Assembly: GCA_019637955.1 (NCBI GenBank)
Contig: JAHBUS010000007.1
Coordinates: 1 to 64,000, forward strand
Direction of reading: 5' to 3'
Origin: Pseudobdellovibrionaceae bacterium
GTDB lineage: Bacteria > Bdellovibrionota > Bdellovibrionia > Bdellovibrionales > Bdellovibrionaceae
Length of the DNA: 64,000 nucleotides
In this document: in pieces, positions 51,273 through 59,929 of the stretch
Position numbering within the stretch: the stretch's first letter is position 1
Layout: every line of letters starts with the position of its first letter
Program-made: the position numbers and the translations under genes
The notes under the pieces: model-generated
Told to the model about the DNA's origin: nothing
The model's input: only the letters and a program-made list of their open reading frames with translations
Database searches by the model: none

Positions 51273-52294
51273 CTCTTTTCTGGGTAAATGGGTTTTTCCG
51301 GTGAGGGGTCCACCCAATCAAAACCCTTGGACTTTCGATTTTGAACAACTTTGAAAATTTCTTTGAGGCCGATGAGTCGAAGGCCCAAGCTGCTAGGCCC
51401 CTGATAGGCCAAGCCGCCAGGAGCAGATCCGCCAGAGAACAAGACGCGCACGGTGTCTTTTGTTGACGGTTGCGAGTTTGATTTCTCAAGCCTAGCTTCG
51501 GCGAGCTCCTTGCGAAGGATGGGGCCGAGACCTGGCTTGAAAGTCAATTCTTTCGCCGATCCGTCGACGGATGAAATATAGTCGAGGAAAATTCCTCCTT
51601 TGATGTCATCAGCAAACATCACCCGGATGCTGACCCGGTCGTTGAACAAGAAAAGAACGGAGTCAATTCGATCTAGATTTGCAAGATTGGAGAGTGGGCC
51701 TGTCGCTGGGCGGGAGCAAGACGAGGGAGACGACTCCCTCTCGAGGAGTCGAATGAAATCGCTCTGCGCATCTTTGGACATACCAAAATACTCGACCTGA
51801 TTGCTCGAGCTGAGAGAAATAGAGATCGAGAAAGGTTGCCATCCCTCTTTACTCAACGACGCGGGTTCGCGAAAATTTCGTCCGCAGCCTTCCTTCACGC
51901 GCGTTTTTGATAGAATGCTCATCAGCTCTTGGTAGAGCGTTCGGTCATTCTTGCGCTCGCACACGACGGCGTCGAAATGAAGATCCTCGGTTTGCGAGTA
52001 TCTGATCGTCGAGCTTCGATCTTTGTGATTGAGGCTCATCGAGAAGTGCTCGGAAAAGGTGCGTTCTTTTTCATAATTGGACTGTGTGCGCCGAGAAATC
52101 GAAACGTGTTCGACTTTTTCAAGTTCGTCTTTGTCGAAACTATTTTTTGAATAAGGCTTTGGCCGCGGATGATTTGTCGGGTCCGAGTAAGACCACGAGA
52201 CCGAGTAATCACAACCGGCTTCGGGTGGGTCATTCGCGGCGGCTGGAGCTGCACAGGACAAAACAATGGCAATGATCGCGCCTTTGCGAATCAT
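51269..52294 (-). CDS. exported protein, tandem paralogue B, unknown function
   Basis: A 341-residue protein with a signal peptide (MIRKGAIIAIVLSCAAPAAA). It shares the layout of the downstream gene: an early DPPEAGCDYSVSW block like DPPCDIIAP, a Cys pair in the middle, FIRLLERESSPSSCSRPATGPL, then LDRIDSVLFLFNDRVSIRVMF. A GGAGG site lies before the ATG at 52294, so the longer frame to 52369 is not used. Function unknown; coupled to paralogue A. Confidence 0.75.
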   Translation of the reverse strand: MIRKGAIIAIVLSCAAPAAANDPPEAGCDYSVSWSYSDPTNHPRPKPYSKNSFDKDELEKVEHVSISRRTQSNYEKERTFSEHFSMSLNHKDRSSTIRYSQTEDLHFDAVVCERKNDRTLYQELMSILSKTRVKEGCGRNFREPASLSKEGWQPFSISISLSSSNQVEYFGMSKDAQSDFIRLLERESSPSSCSRPATGPLSNLANLDRIDSVLFLFNDRVSIRVMFADDIKGGIFLDYISSVDGSAKELTFKPGLGPILRKELAEARLEKSNSQPSTKDTVRVLFSGGSAPGGLAYQGPSSLGLRLIGLKEIFKVVQNRKSKGFDWVDPSPEKPIYPEKR

Positions 52295-52414
52295 AATCCT
52301 CCCTGATGTCTCCTTTTCGGACGGGATCGGATGAACTTGAGACAAAAGTCCTGTTTCAAGATGAGACATCCTAAATCGGGAAAATCATTCGTGTTTTGCG
52401 GGGAGAGAGAAAAT

Positions 52415-52490
52415 TGGTCGTCTCTACTGGACTCGAACCAGTGACCTTTTCCATGTCAAGGAAACGCGCTACCAACTGCGCCAAGAGACG
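52415..52490 (-). tRNA. tRNA-Val (GAC)
   Basis: On the minus strand a 76-nt cloverleaf with encoded CCA. The acceptor stem is CGTCTCT / AGAGACG, the D arm GCGC-AGTTGGTA-GCGC, the anticodon stem TTTCC/GGAAA, and the T arm ACTGG-TTCGAGT-CCAGT. The loop TTGACAT gives anticodon GAC, which reads valine codons GUC and GUU. It starts with a C-G pair instead of the common G-C. End coordinates could be off by one base. Confidence 0.93.
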
Positions 52491-52651
52491 AACGGGATGA
52501 GAGTTTTTAACAACTTTCGCCGGGCCTTACAAGGTCTGCGGTGGGGCACCAAATTGCAATGCGTCATCGGCCGGAGAGGCTCGCAGTCCTCAAGAAAAGT
52601 CCTCGAGAATTGACTTGTGATTTCGACACCTTCGGCTGAAGACAGGGTGTG

Positions 52652-53767
52652 ATGCCGATTTACCTCTCGCACTTTCGATGTCCGGAGCCTCCCCACTCGA
52701 AAGAGCAAGGCGAGAGCTTCCTTTGGCTGCAACGGGCCTATGCCCATTACCAAAAAACAAAGACCTCCACCGAGGCGGACTACGCCCGTTTATTGAAGCG
52801 AGTGGGCTGCTCACCCGGTCAAATCGGCCGGCGCCATTACTTCCTTGCGGACTTCAATGAGACCGATATCGCCGAGGGCGTGATTTTTAAGCGTGAGCGG
52901 ATCGAAGGCGCGCTCGCGCGGCAGAACTTTTTCCAGGGCGTTTCCAAAAAAATCTTTCGTGATCTTTATGACGGCGAGACGCTGCCCTCGCAGATCATCC
53001 ACGTTTCGTGCACGGGCTACGTATCACCTTCGGGAGCGCAGTTGGTCGCGGCCGAGAAGGCACCCGAGACCATCGTCACTCATGCTTACCACATGGGTTG
53101 CTACGGCGCCTTTCCGGCCCTGCGCATGGCCTCGGGGTTTCTGACCAATGAGGCTTTGCCATTGGTCAACCGCGAGAGTGTGGATGTTGTTCACACCGAG
53201 CTCTGCACTTTGCAATTGAGTCCCGAGGACCCAACGCTGGAGCAAATCGTCATCCAGACGCTTTTTGCGGACGGCGTTGCGGCCTATCGGCTAGAGAAAC
53301 ATAACATTTTGGGTTCAGCGCTGGAGCTCAATCAAATCGGCGAGTTTCTCATTCCGGATTCGGCGGGCGCCATGGAGTGGACTGTCGCCGATAGCGGGAT
53401 GCAGATGACGCTCTCGAAAGACGTTCCCACATTGGTCGGTCAGGCCTTGCGCGAAGCGCTCCTGCGTTGGGAAACGCAAAGCGGTCGAGCCCTCGTGCGT
53501 GAGCTCCCGCAGATGATCGTCGCGGTTCATCCCGGAGGGCCCAAGATCATCGACGCGGTTCAAAATCTCTTGGAGCTCAAAGATTCGCAGGTGCGCTACA
53601 GCCGAGACGTTCTCTTCGAGCGTGGCAACATGAGCTCGGCCACCGTGCCGCACATCTGGAAGAAGATTCTGGACGACGTCAATGTGACCGACGGCACTCA
53701 AGTGCTGTCGATGGCTTTTGGCCCTGGCCTCACGCTGTGTCTGAGTTTGATGACGGTGCGGCGATGA
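52652..53767 (+). CDS. type III polyketide synthase
   Basis: A 371-residue chalcone/stilbene-synthase-like enzyme. The catalytic triad is visible: Cys in YHMGCYGAFPALRMA near residue 152, His in VAVHPGGPKIID near 292, and Asn in ERGNMSSATV near 325. The C-terminal block SMAFGPGLTLCLSLM is typical. Bacterial members extend acyl-CoA starters with malonyl-CoA to alkylresorcinols, alkylpyrones or similar phenolic lipids. Starter and product cannot be read from sequence. A GTG at 52649 and the ATG at 52652 are both possible. The stop overlaps the next gene (ATGA). Confidence 0.93.
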   Translation: MPIYLSHFRCPEPPHSKEQGESFLWLQRAYAHYQKTKTSTEADYARLLKRVGCSPGQIGRRHYFLADFNETDIAEGVIFKRERIEGALARQNFFQGVSKKIFRDLYDGETLPSQIIHVSCTGYVSPSGAQLVAAEKAPETIVTHAYHMGCYGAFPALRMASGFLTNEALPLVNRESVDVVHTELCTLQLSPEDPTLEQIVIQTLFADGVAAYRLEKHNILGSALELNQIGEFLIPDSAGAMEWTVADSGMQMTLSKDVPTLVGQALREALLRWETQSGRALVRELPQMIVAVHPGGPKIIDAVQNLLELKDSQVRYSRDVLFERGNMSSATVPHIWKKILDDVNVTDGTQVLSMAFGPGLTLCLSLMTVRR

Positions 53768-54213
53768 CCTTTTTGTTTCTCATCTCCGCAGGCCTGCAAG
53801 CCGCTTTGATCTTGATCGATGAATTTTTCTTTCACTGGGCGCGCGGCCTGCCGCGATGGGAGCGACTGGGGCACCCCGTGGATACTTTGTCCTTGCTGGC
53901 GCCGCTGAGTTTGGCGGCATTTTCGACGCCGACCGAAATCACCCAGCGCCTTTTTATCGTCCTGGCCGTGCTGTCATGTCTTTGCGTGACGAAAGATGAG
54001 TGGGTGCACCGTGAGCGGGCGCCGGCCGCGGAGCAATGGGTTCATTCGATTCTTTTTATATTGCACCCTGTGGTTCTTCTCGGGGCTTACTTCGCTTGGA
54101 CCGTGGACCCCGTTTGGATTCGGATCGTGGTGATGCCGATGGGCGTGTTCCTTCTCTACCAAATTATTTTTTGGAACTTCTATGCAGACCGATTTTTCGC
54201 GAAAAGACCGTGA
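53764..54213 (+). CDS. four-helix membrane protein with conserved-looking His/Glu, in PKS cluster
   Basis: A 149-residue protein with four hydrophobic helices (near 3-22, 48-62, 66-84, 100-140). Between and beside them are polar His/Glu/Asp clusters: DEFFFHWARGLPRWERLGHPVDTL, KDEWVHRER and AEQWVHSILFILHP. Clustered His and Glu next to membrane helices recall di-metal membrane oxygenases or hydroxylases, although I cannot match it to one. Its start lies inside the PKS stop and its end overlaps the methyltransferase gene by 32 bp, so it surely belongs to the same pathway. Function unknown. Confidence 0.82.
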   Translation: MTFLFLISAGLQAALILIDEFFFHWARGLPRWERLGHPVDTLSLLAPLSLAAFSTPTEITQRLFIVLAVLSCLCVTKDEWVHRERAPAAEQWVHSILFILHPVVLLGAYFAWTVDPVWIRIVVMPMGVFLLYQIIFWNFYADRFFAKRP

Positions 54214-55000
54214 GCTGATCAACAACGACTATTACCACGACCTCTCGGATCGCTGGTACACGGCCGACGACGACCCGATTGCGCTCTTGCGTGCGGAGGC
54301 CCGGCTGCGCAACCCGTGGATCGCCGACAATATTCGCCGTCATGCGCGGGCCAGCGAAGACACCACCGTTCTGGATGTGGGGTGCGGGGCCGGTTTTCTC
54401 TCGAACCATCTGTCCGCGCAAGGTTTCCGCGTCACCGGCGTGGATCTCTCCGAGAACAGTCTCAAAGTGGCCCAGTTGCGCGATCAGACCGGCCGCGCGG
54501 AGTACATTTTGGCGGACGCGTATCAGCTCCCGTTTGCCGATGAAAGTTTTGACGTCGTGACCTCAACGGATTTTCTGGAGCATGTCTCGGAGCCTCGGCG
54601 TGTGCTGCGCGAAATTTCACGTTGTCTCAAACCGGGCGGTCTGTTTTTCTTTCACACCTTCAATAAAAACAAAATCTCCGAGCTTCTCGTGATTAAGAGT
54701 TTGGAGTGGTTCGTTAAAAACACTCCGGAGCATTTGCACATCGCGGATCTTTTTATCAAGCCTCAGGATCTCAAAGCCTGGATGGAGCTGGAAAACATGC
54801 ATTTGGTCGAAATCCGCGGCGTGCGGCCGGTCTTCTTGCAGAAACCGATCTGGCGGCTGCTCACCACCGGAACGGTGGATCCCAAATTTCGGTTCCGTTG
54901 GACGAAGTCGCTCGCGGTTTCGTACACGGGGTTCGCGCAAAAGATGGGCGACCCGGCTAAATCGCGGGTTCCGTCCCCGGAGTCGGCGGCGGCTGAATGA
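54182..55000 (+). CDS. class I SAM methyltransferase, UbiG-like
   Basis: A 272-residue methyltransferase. The start (NNDYYHDLSDRWYTADDDPIALLRAEARLRNPWI) resembles the UbiG family, which methylates hydroxyl groups of quinone precursors. The SAM-binding motif VLDVGCGAGFLSNHLSAQG lies near residues 62-80, then GVDLSENSLKVAQ and the DVVTSTDFLEHV motif near 125. It overlaps the membrane-protein gene by 32 bp and is third in the type III PKS cluster, so an O-methylation of the polyketide product is the likely role. Its last 44 bp overlap the convergent mscS-like gene. Confidence 0.87.
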   Translation: MQTDFSRKDRELINNDYYHDLSDRWYTADDDPIALLRAEARLRNPWIADNIRRHARASEDTTVLDVGCGAGFLSNHLSAQGFRVTGVDLSENSLKVAQLRDQTGRAEYILADAYQLPFADESFDVVTSTDFLEHVSEPRRVLREISRCLKPGGLFFFHTFNKNKISELLVIKSLEWFVKNTPEHLHIADLFIKPQDLKAWMELENMHLVEIRGVRPVFLQKPIWRLLTTGTVDPKFRFRWTKSLAVSYTGFAQKMGDPAKSRVPSPESAAAE

Positions 55001-56018
55001 TTTTGATGGTCGTGTGAGTCACCTGCAGGCCGTTGGCTTTGAGATACTCCAGACCGCGTGCCAGCACCTTGTGTCCCACGGTGTACTGCGCGCCATAATT
55101 GTCGATGTAGTACGAGAGTTTCAGTCCAAGCCAGGATTCGTTGTTTTCGGAGACCAAGCAAACGGGTTCGGGAAAGTTTCGAATTTCGGGAATCTCCCGC
55201 AGCGAGGCCAAGAGGCACTCTTGGGCCAGTTGAACATCGGTGCCGTAGGGGAGACGAAAAATCTGGCTGCGAATGATCGGAAGATCGCCGCTCTGGTAAT
55301 TGGAAATGTGGGAGTTGGCCATCGTGCGGTTGGGGATGACGATCACTTCATCGGCCCAGCCGATCAACGTGGTGGCGCGCCAAGTGATCTCTTTGACCTG
55401 ACCGACGGTCTTTTGCAGGCCTTGGACCACCTCGACCCAATCGCCAATTTCAAATGATTTGTCGAGCTGAAGGCTGATCCCGGCGAACAGATTTCCGAGA
55501 GTGTCCTGAAGCGCGAGACCGAGAATGATCGAGAAGGCGGCCGAGGTCGCGAGCAGCGGCGCCAGCTGGATGCCGAAGATTTGCGAGGCTCCCCAAAGCG
55601 CTAAGACCACCGACATGAGAAGCGAGAAGATGTTGACGATCAGAACCGGAACGCCGGCTTTCATGGATCCTAAGAACAGATACTGCAGAATGATCAGGCG
55701 GCAGACTTTGACGAAAACCGCGCCTCCCCAGCCAAAGGTGAGAATTCCCAAGTACGGCAGCGAGCGGCCGAGCGGACCCTGGCCTTCGGTGAAGTGCAAG
55801 ATCCCAGCGAACGTCATGAAAAAGACCGACATGATCAGGTAATGGCGGAACAGCCCGCGAAAGTGATTTTTTAAGTTCCGGTGGCGCTCGTCCGAGACTT
55901 CGCGAAGAAAAAGTTTGTAAAACACCCAGGCCAGCAAGAGCAGCGCGCTCAAGATGATGAATGGTTCAAGATCCAGCAGGGCGTAAAGACTTTGGGTTTG
56001 GATGAACTTTTCGTTCAT
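54957..56018 (-). CDS. MscS-family mechanosensitive channel
   Basis: A 353-residue membrane protein with four to five helices. The pore-lining helix is followed by the MscS beta domain: LATSAAFSIILGLALQDTLGNLFAGISLQLDKSFEIGDWVEV near residues 165-205, then ATTLIGWADEVIVIPNRTMANSHISNY. Such channels release solutes on hypo-osmotic shock. The extra N-terminal helices make it longer than E. coli MscS. The 3' end overlaps the methyltransferase gene, but the opposite strand suggests no shared role. Confidence 0.92.
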   Translation of the reverse strand: MNEKFIQTQSLYALLDLEPFIILSALLLLAWVFYKLFLREVSDERHRNLKNHFRGLFRHYLIMSVFFMTFAGILHFTEGQGPLGRSLPYLGILTFGWGGAVFVKVCRLIILQYLFLGSMKAGVPVLIVNIFSLLMSVVLALWGASQIFGIQLAPLLATSAAFSIILGLALQDTLGNLFAGISLQLDKSFEIGDWVEVVQGLQKTVGQVKEITWRATTLIGWADEVIVIPNRTMANSHISNYQSGDLPIIRSQIFRLPYGTDVQLAQECLLASLREIPEIRNFPEPVCLVSENNESWLGLKLSYYIDNYGAQYTVGHKVLARGLEYLKANGLQVTHTTIKIIQPPPTPGTEPAI

Positions 56019-56025
56019 GCGCTCC

Positions 56026-56490
56026 TCAGATGACTTCGGACAAAAGCGCCGTCAGTCGGTAAATCGCGAGATTGATCTGATCTTGAGAAATGTCGTCCTC
56101 GGCGCTCTCGTCATTGCGCCAATTGCGAAAGGCTTTGATGTTCTTCCAGCCGATCGAGAAGACGACCGTGCCCGAGGGGTTCGATCCGTGCGGGGTGATG
56201 TAGGGCATGAGAGTTGTTCCCCGAAACGACACGCCAATCGTCGACGATCTCAGCGTCATCACGCCCGAAGAGATGTCTTGGATGGCCATCTCAATCGCTT
56301 CGGCTTTGAGTTTCTTTAAATTTTGAAAGGAGATTCGAAAGTTCGGATCTTCGTAAAAGGCCAAAAGCTCATCTCCGGCTTGCAGCAGCTCGCGCTCTTT
56401 GGCGGAGGCGTCTTGCTTCATGATTTCGGCCAGTTCGCGAGAGGTGGCGATCACGTCGACTTTTTTGAAATTCTCGTTGGGCTGTGACAT
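56026..56490 (-). CDS. hypothetical protein
   Basis: A 154-residue soluble protein with a helical N-terminal half (SRELAEIMKQDASAKERELLQAGDELLAFYE; FQNLKKLKAEAIEMAIQDI). A beta-rich C-terminal half follows (VMTLRSSTIGVSFRGTTLMPYITP; GTVVFSIGWKNIKAFRNW) that looks like a small PilZ- or PH-like barrel. No signal peptide; family not recognised. It lies 8 bp upstream of the mscS-like gene on the same strand and probably shares its transcript. The ATG at 56490 avoids overlap with the divergent gene. Confidence 0.72.
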   Translation of the reverse strand: MSQPNENFKKVDVIATSRELAEIMKQDASAKERELLQAGDELLAFYEDPNFRISFQNLKKLKAEAIEMAIQDISSGVMTLRSSTIGVSFRGTTLMPYITPHGSNPSGTVVFSIGWKNIKAFRNWRNDESAEDDISQDQINLAIYRLTALLSEVI

Positions 56491-56632
56491 TGAGGCTATT
56501 GTCCTCGAGGTCCAGCCGGGGAGCAAGAACGGGCCGAGAGCCCGACCTCGGTCGAGATTCCCGGGTCCGGGGCTGGGGCGTCTCAAGACAGAGCGCCGAA
56601 ATGCCGATAGGTTCGACGGAAAGAGGTGTTCT

Positions 56633-58279
56633 ATGTTCCGAGCCTGTCTGACATGGGTTTTGTCCGTTTCGTTGGCGCTGCCGGCTTTTGCGCTCACGCC
56701 CAATCAAACGAAGACCGTGCAAGATTTTTTGAACACCACGGGTCTCTCAAAGAAATCGGTCACTTGGGCCGAGTTTTACAAGACGGTCGAGCGCGATCTG
56801 CCCTTGGATGTTCAGCGCGAAATGCAACTGTTTTTGAAGCAGCACCCGAAAGCCAAAATCCCCCAGCCCAAAATTAGCAAACTCAAACAAGGAAACGACG
56901 ATGTCGTTCAGCTTGAATTCGGAACCGGGAAAGACAAAGTCTTCTTGGTCATTTCCGGTAAAAACGAGTTCGCGACTTTGAAGGGTCAGCAGGGCGGAAA
57001 AAAATTCGACCGGCGCGTGCGTTTGTCGGATTTGCGCAACCCCGTGCGCTTCATCACGGAACTCTCCGGCACCCAGCGTCCCTGGACCGAGCAGGTCCCG
57101 TCGGTGCAAGTGCTGAATGCCGATCAACTTAAAAAATTAGGCGCGGGACAGCGCCAGGCTTACATCGACAAGTTTCGCGAGATGATGGCGGCCGCCGAGA
57201 AAGTGCAAAATGCGTTCGGAACTCCCAAGGGTTCCGCCCGCTTGCAGGATTATCTTTGGAAACAGCTTGTGGAGGAAGCGATCGCCGCCGCCCCTGCGGG
57301 CGAGTGCATCGTCGCGGGCTGGGTGGGTCAATACCGCTCGGGTTCGTGCGAACCTCCGTCGGAGGCCCGCTCTTCGGGCTGCGCCAAGTGTAATGGCGAA
57401 ATTTACGGCGGCTCTTCACCTTGCATCAGCCTTCAAAATGGAAAACTCCCCTTAAATGCCACCGAGATTTGCAATCAGCGAACGGAATCCAACAAGTACG
57501 CCGTTTTCCAAGGGGTGAAAACTCAGCAAGACGTCGACAATAAAAAACAAAGTCTGGCGGGTGTGCTCACGGGTCTTCGTGAAAAATGCTCGACCATCGA
57601 GGGCGGCGTCTCGCAAGGGACCAAACTGTCCGAGCAGACCGCGACCTGCGCGAATTTGAAAACCCGCATCTCCGAGCTTGAGGCCGTTCAATGCGGCATC
57701 TTGGAGCAGCAGCGTGACAACTTCCCGGATTTGCGTTGCCGTCCTCCCGAGCCTGCTCCCGCGCCCGCACCCGTGCCGCCGCCGGCCGAGCCTGAGCCCG
57801 GTCCTCGCGAACCCGTCAACCGTCCGTCGAGCGGGGAGTGCTTGAATCTGCCGACGTCACAAAACCAATTGCGTTGCCAAGCTTCGCAGGTGCGCCAGAT
57901 TGCGTGTAACGAAGACGGCGAAGCCGTGGCGAAGTTCTATTGCCAGTGCGGCGCGAACGAACAGCCCGAAAAACAAAATACGAACTTGGATGTCGGCTGC
58001 GCGCCCGCCGCGCGCGAGAGTTCCTACGACGATTACTCGCGCCGCCGCGAGCGTCCCAAAAAAGAAGAGTCGTGGTTCAAGCCGTGGATGGGGATCGCGC
58101 TGGCCGGCGCGGCCGGTTTGGCTCTTTGGTATTACGGGACCAAATCGACATTGGAAAATCAATACAGCCTGATCACGCCTACGCCTGTGGCGACTCCGGT
58201 TCCTGCGCCTTATACCGCACCGATCACGGCGCCCACGCCGATTGACGTGTCACGGCCACCGCCCACCGGGACTCGATAA
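56633..58279 (+). CDS. large exported Cys-rich protein with C-terminal membrane helix
   Basis: A 548-residue protein with a signal peptide (1-21, ending LPAFAL) and an N-terminal domain of about 200 residues. A Cys-rich region near 225-400 follows (GECIVAG, SGSCEPPSEARSSGCAKCNG, REKCST, ATCANL), then a Pro/Ala/Glu-rich linker. A second Cys group (GECLNLP, QLRCQ, IACNEDG, FYCQCG, GCAPA), one membrane helix near 490-505 and a Pro/Thr tail complete it. AGAGGTG lies 5 nt before the ATG. About 20 cysteines in an exported protein imply many disulfides. Family unknown. Confidence 0.78.
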   Translation: MFRACLTWVLSVSLALPAFALTPNQTKTVQDFLNTTGLSKKSVTWAEFYKTVERDLPLDVQREMQLFLKQHPKAKIPQPKISKLKQGNDDVVQLEFGTGKDKVFLVISGKNEFATLKGQQGGKKFDRRVRLSDLRNPVRFITELSGTQRPWTEQVPSVQVLNADQLKKLGAGQRQAYIDKFREMMAAAEKVQNAFGTPKGSARLQDYLWKQLVEEAIAAAPAGECIVAGWVGQYRSGSCEPPSEARSSGCAKCNGEIYGGSSPCISLQNGKLPLNATEICNQRTESNKYAVFQGVKTQQDVDNKKQSLAGVLTGLREKCSTIEGGVSQGTKLSEQTATCANLKTRISELEAVQCGILEQQRDNFPDLRCRPPEPAPAPAPVPPPAEPEPGPREPVNRPSSGECLNLPTSQNQLRCQASQVRQIACNEDGEAVAKFYCQCGANEQPEKQNTNLDVGCAPAARESSYDDYSRRRERPKKEESWFKPWMGIALAGAAGLALWYYGTKSTLENQYSLITPTPVATPVPAPYTAPITAPTPIDVSRPPPTGTR

Positions 58280-58301
58280 AAGACCGGAACTCGAACTCAA
58301 C

Positions 58302-58341
58302 AAAAAGAAGGTCGGGCAATGCTCGACCTTCTTTCTTTTTT
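58302..58341 (+). terminator. rho-independent terminator
   Basis: AAGAAGGTCG pairs with CGACCTTCTT around a short loop that can add a GC/GC pair, followed by T-rich CTTTTTT. It lies 22 bp after the Cys-rich protein gene. Confidence 0.85.
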
Positions 58342-58356
58342 GCGTTCCAATGAGGA

Positions 58357-58962
58357 ATGCCCATTTTACCCCATGATCCCACCCGCGAGCCCTCGGTACC
58401 CGGTCACATTCCGGCCCCCGAAATTGCGCCGCCCGTCCAGAAGCGCGCGTACGTCGATGAGGCCGCCCTGGAGGGTCTCGATTTCGTCGAGACGAGCGGC
58501 GCTTTTCATGGGGGGCCGCGGTGGCGCAGCCGCGGTTACGCCCTCGTGGCGTGGTCTTTCGTGGCGACCGTGATCGATGCCTGCGTTGTTTTGGGGCTGG
58601 CGTGTCTGTTCTTGTTCGTCACGCTTTGGATCGAAAAGACGGGCGTGCAGATGGCCTTTCTGGAGCGTTCGCTGATTTTAAAAAGCGGCGCGATGATCTT
58701 TCTGTTTTTGCACGTCACCTATCTGCTCTCGCTGCGCATCGTTCTCGGTCACAGCCTCGGTGAGTGGGCCTGCGGTCTGAAGCTGGGTGAGCCTCGCATG
58801 CGCCTCTCGCCCCGCTATTCTCTGCAGGTGCTCTGGCGCTTTGCGATCGTGGTGGGAACCGGAGTCGTGAGTCTTCCGATTCTGAGTTACCTCACGGGAC
58901 AGGATTGGGCGGGCCGCCTTTCGGGGCTCCCCTTGATTACGTACGACAAGACATCGAATTGA
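58357..58962 (+). CDS. RDD-family membrane protein
   Basis: A 201-residue protein with a cytoplasmic Pro-rich N-terminal ~60 residues and three helices of the RDD domain ([20 protein letters not shown] near 62-81; [14 protein letters not shown] near 112; [14 protein letters not shown] near 155-168). The RDD Asp is in the first helix (ATVIDACV), and [12 protein letters not shown] matches the family's glycine-rich G-K-L stretch. Function of RDD proteins is mostly unknown; some act as transporters or assembly factors. The ATG lies 2 nt after GAGG, a short spacer. Confidence 0.83.
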   Translation: MPILPHDPTREPSVPGHIPAPEIAPPVQKRAYVDEAALEGLDFVETSGAFHGGPRWRSRGYALVAWSFVATVIDACVVLGLACLFLFVTLWIEKTGVQMAFLERSLILKSGAMIFLFLHVTYLLSLRIVLGHSLGEWACGLKLGEPRMRLSPRYSLQVLWRFAIVVGTGVVSLPILSYLTGQDWAGRLSGLPLITYDKTSN

Positions 58963-58984
58963 ATCCGCGTCAAAGGAACCAAAG

Positions 58985-59929
58985 ATGAAAACATGGATGT
59001 TGAAAAGCTCGCTCTGCTTGTTCTTGGTCCTCGCCGCTTGCGATAAAAAAGAACCGCAAGGGTCGGACAACAACAATAGCAATGGAAACAACGAGAATGG
59101 CAATTTGCCTCAAGCCGACTCCACCAAATGGGACACCGGAACCACCGTGCCTCCACAGGAGGCGGGCAAGGAAGGCGACTTCTTTATCCATACCGGAACC
59201 GGAGAGCTCTACCGTAAACTTCGTGATCAGTGGACCGTGGTGATGAACATGCGCGGGGCTGCCGGTGCGCCGGGGCCGGCTGGAGCCGCCGGACCTCAGG
59301 GTCCTCAGGGCGCGCCGGGGTTGAATGGTGCCGTCGGTGCGCAAGGTCCCGCAGGTCCCCAAGGTCTGGCCGGGGCGAACGGCGCCGCGGGACCTCAAGG
59401 CCCCAAGGGTGACACGGGAGCCGTGGGGGCGACGGGAGCTCAAGGCCCGGCCGGGCCTCAAGGTCTGGCCGGCGAGCATGGATTGGATGCGAATCGCATC
59501 ATCCTCGCTCATCGCTTCGGTCAAACCGCGACGATTTGGAAAGTTCCGAAGCGCGTGATCGCCGGTGGTCCCAGCACGTTGGAAGTTACTTACGGCACCG
59601 TGGGCAATGGCGCCGTGATCTTGGATCTGGGTCCGCGTGTGCGCTGTGCGTACCGCGGTGAAGGAGCCAGCGCGGATCCTCGTTACGGCACCTTCGACTA
59701 CGAACGTGGCCGCATCGCTTCGCTCGAAAAGTGCGTGGATCAAGGCGTGGTCTCACCCTCGGATATTTTAAACCGGACCGACCGTTACACCAAAGCCGCC
59801 GCGATCGACATGGCGCGCGGACTTGAATTGATTTCGCAAGATCAGGTGAGCTTTCAAATTCTTAAAGCGGGAACAACGGTTCCCGGCGCCAAGGTTCTCG
59901 CGCTGATTCCTTTGTACGTTTATCCTTAA
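58985..59929 (+). CDS. lipoprotein with collagen-like triple-helix repeats
   Basis: A 314-residue lipoprotein (lipobox LAAC, Cys at 19). A short Asn-rich linker and a small domain ([21 protein letters not shown]) precede about 27 uninterrupted Gly-X-Y triplets at roughly residues 90-170 ([19 protein letters not shown] and similar, with many Pro at X and Gln at Y). A globular C-terminal domain of about 140 residues follows. Bacterial collagen-like proteins trimerise and often project from the surface for adhesion. The 3' end overlaps the convergent methyltransferase gene by 4 bp. Confidence 0.9.
   Translation: MKTWMLKSSLCLFLVLAACDKKEPQGSDNNNSNGNNENGNLPQADSTKWDTGTTVPPQEAGKEGDFFIHTGTGELYRKLRDQWTVVMNMRGAAGAPGPAGAAGPQGPQGAPGLNGAVGAQGPAGPQGLAGANGAAGPQGPKGDTGAVGATGAQGPAGPQGLAGEHGLDANRIILAHRFGQTATIWKVPKRVIAGGPSTLEVTYGTVGNGAVILDLGPRVRCAYRGEGASADPRYGTFDYERGRIASLEKCVDQGVVSPSDILNRTDRYTKAAAIDMARGLELISQDQVSFQILKAGTTVPGAKVLALIPLYVYP

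Noticed and set aside
52491-52651. Possible promoter TTGACT near 52613 for the PKS cluster
   Set aside because: No acceptable -10 element at a proper distance could be identified.
59305-59325. CGCGCCGGGG in the collagen-like gene
   Set aside because: It encodes Gly-Ala-Pro-Gly triplets; no GACGA flank, so it is a coding coincidence.
58985-59929. Repetitive GC-rich stretch considered as a CRISPR or tandem DNA repeat
   Set aside because: The periodicity is 9 bp with Gly codons in frame, that is, collagen triplets; there are no spacers. No CRISPR array was seen anywhere in the window.
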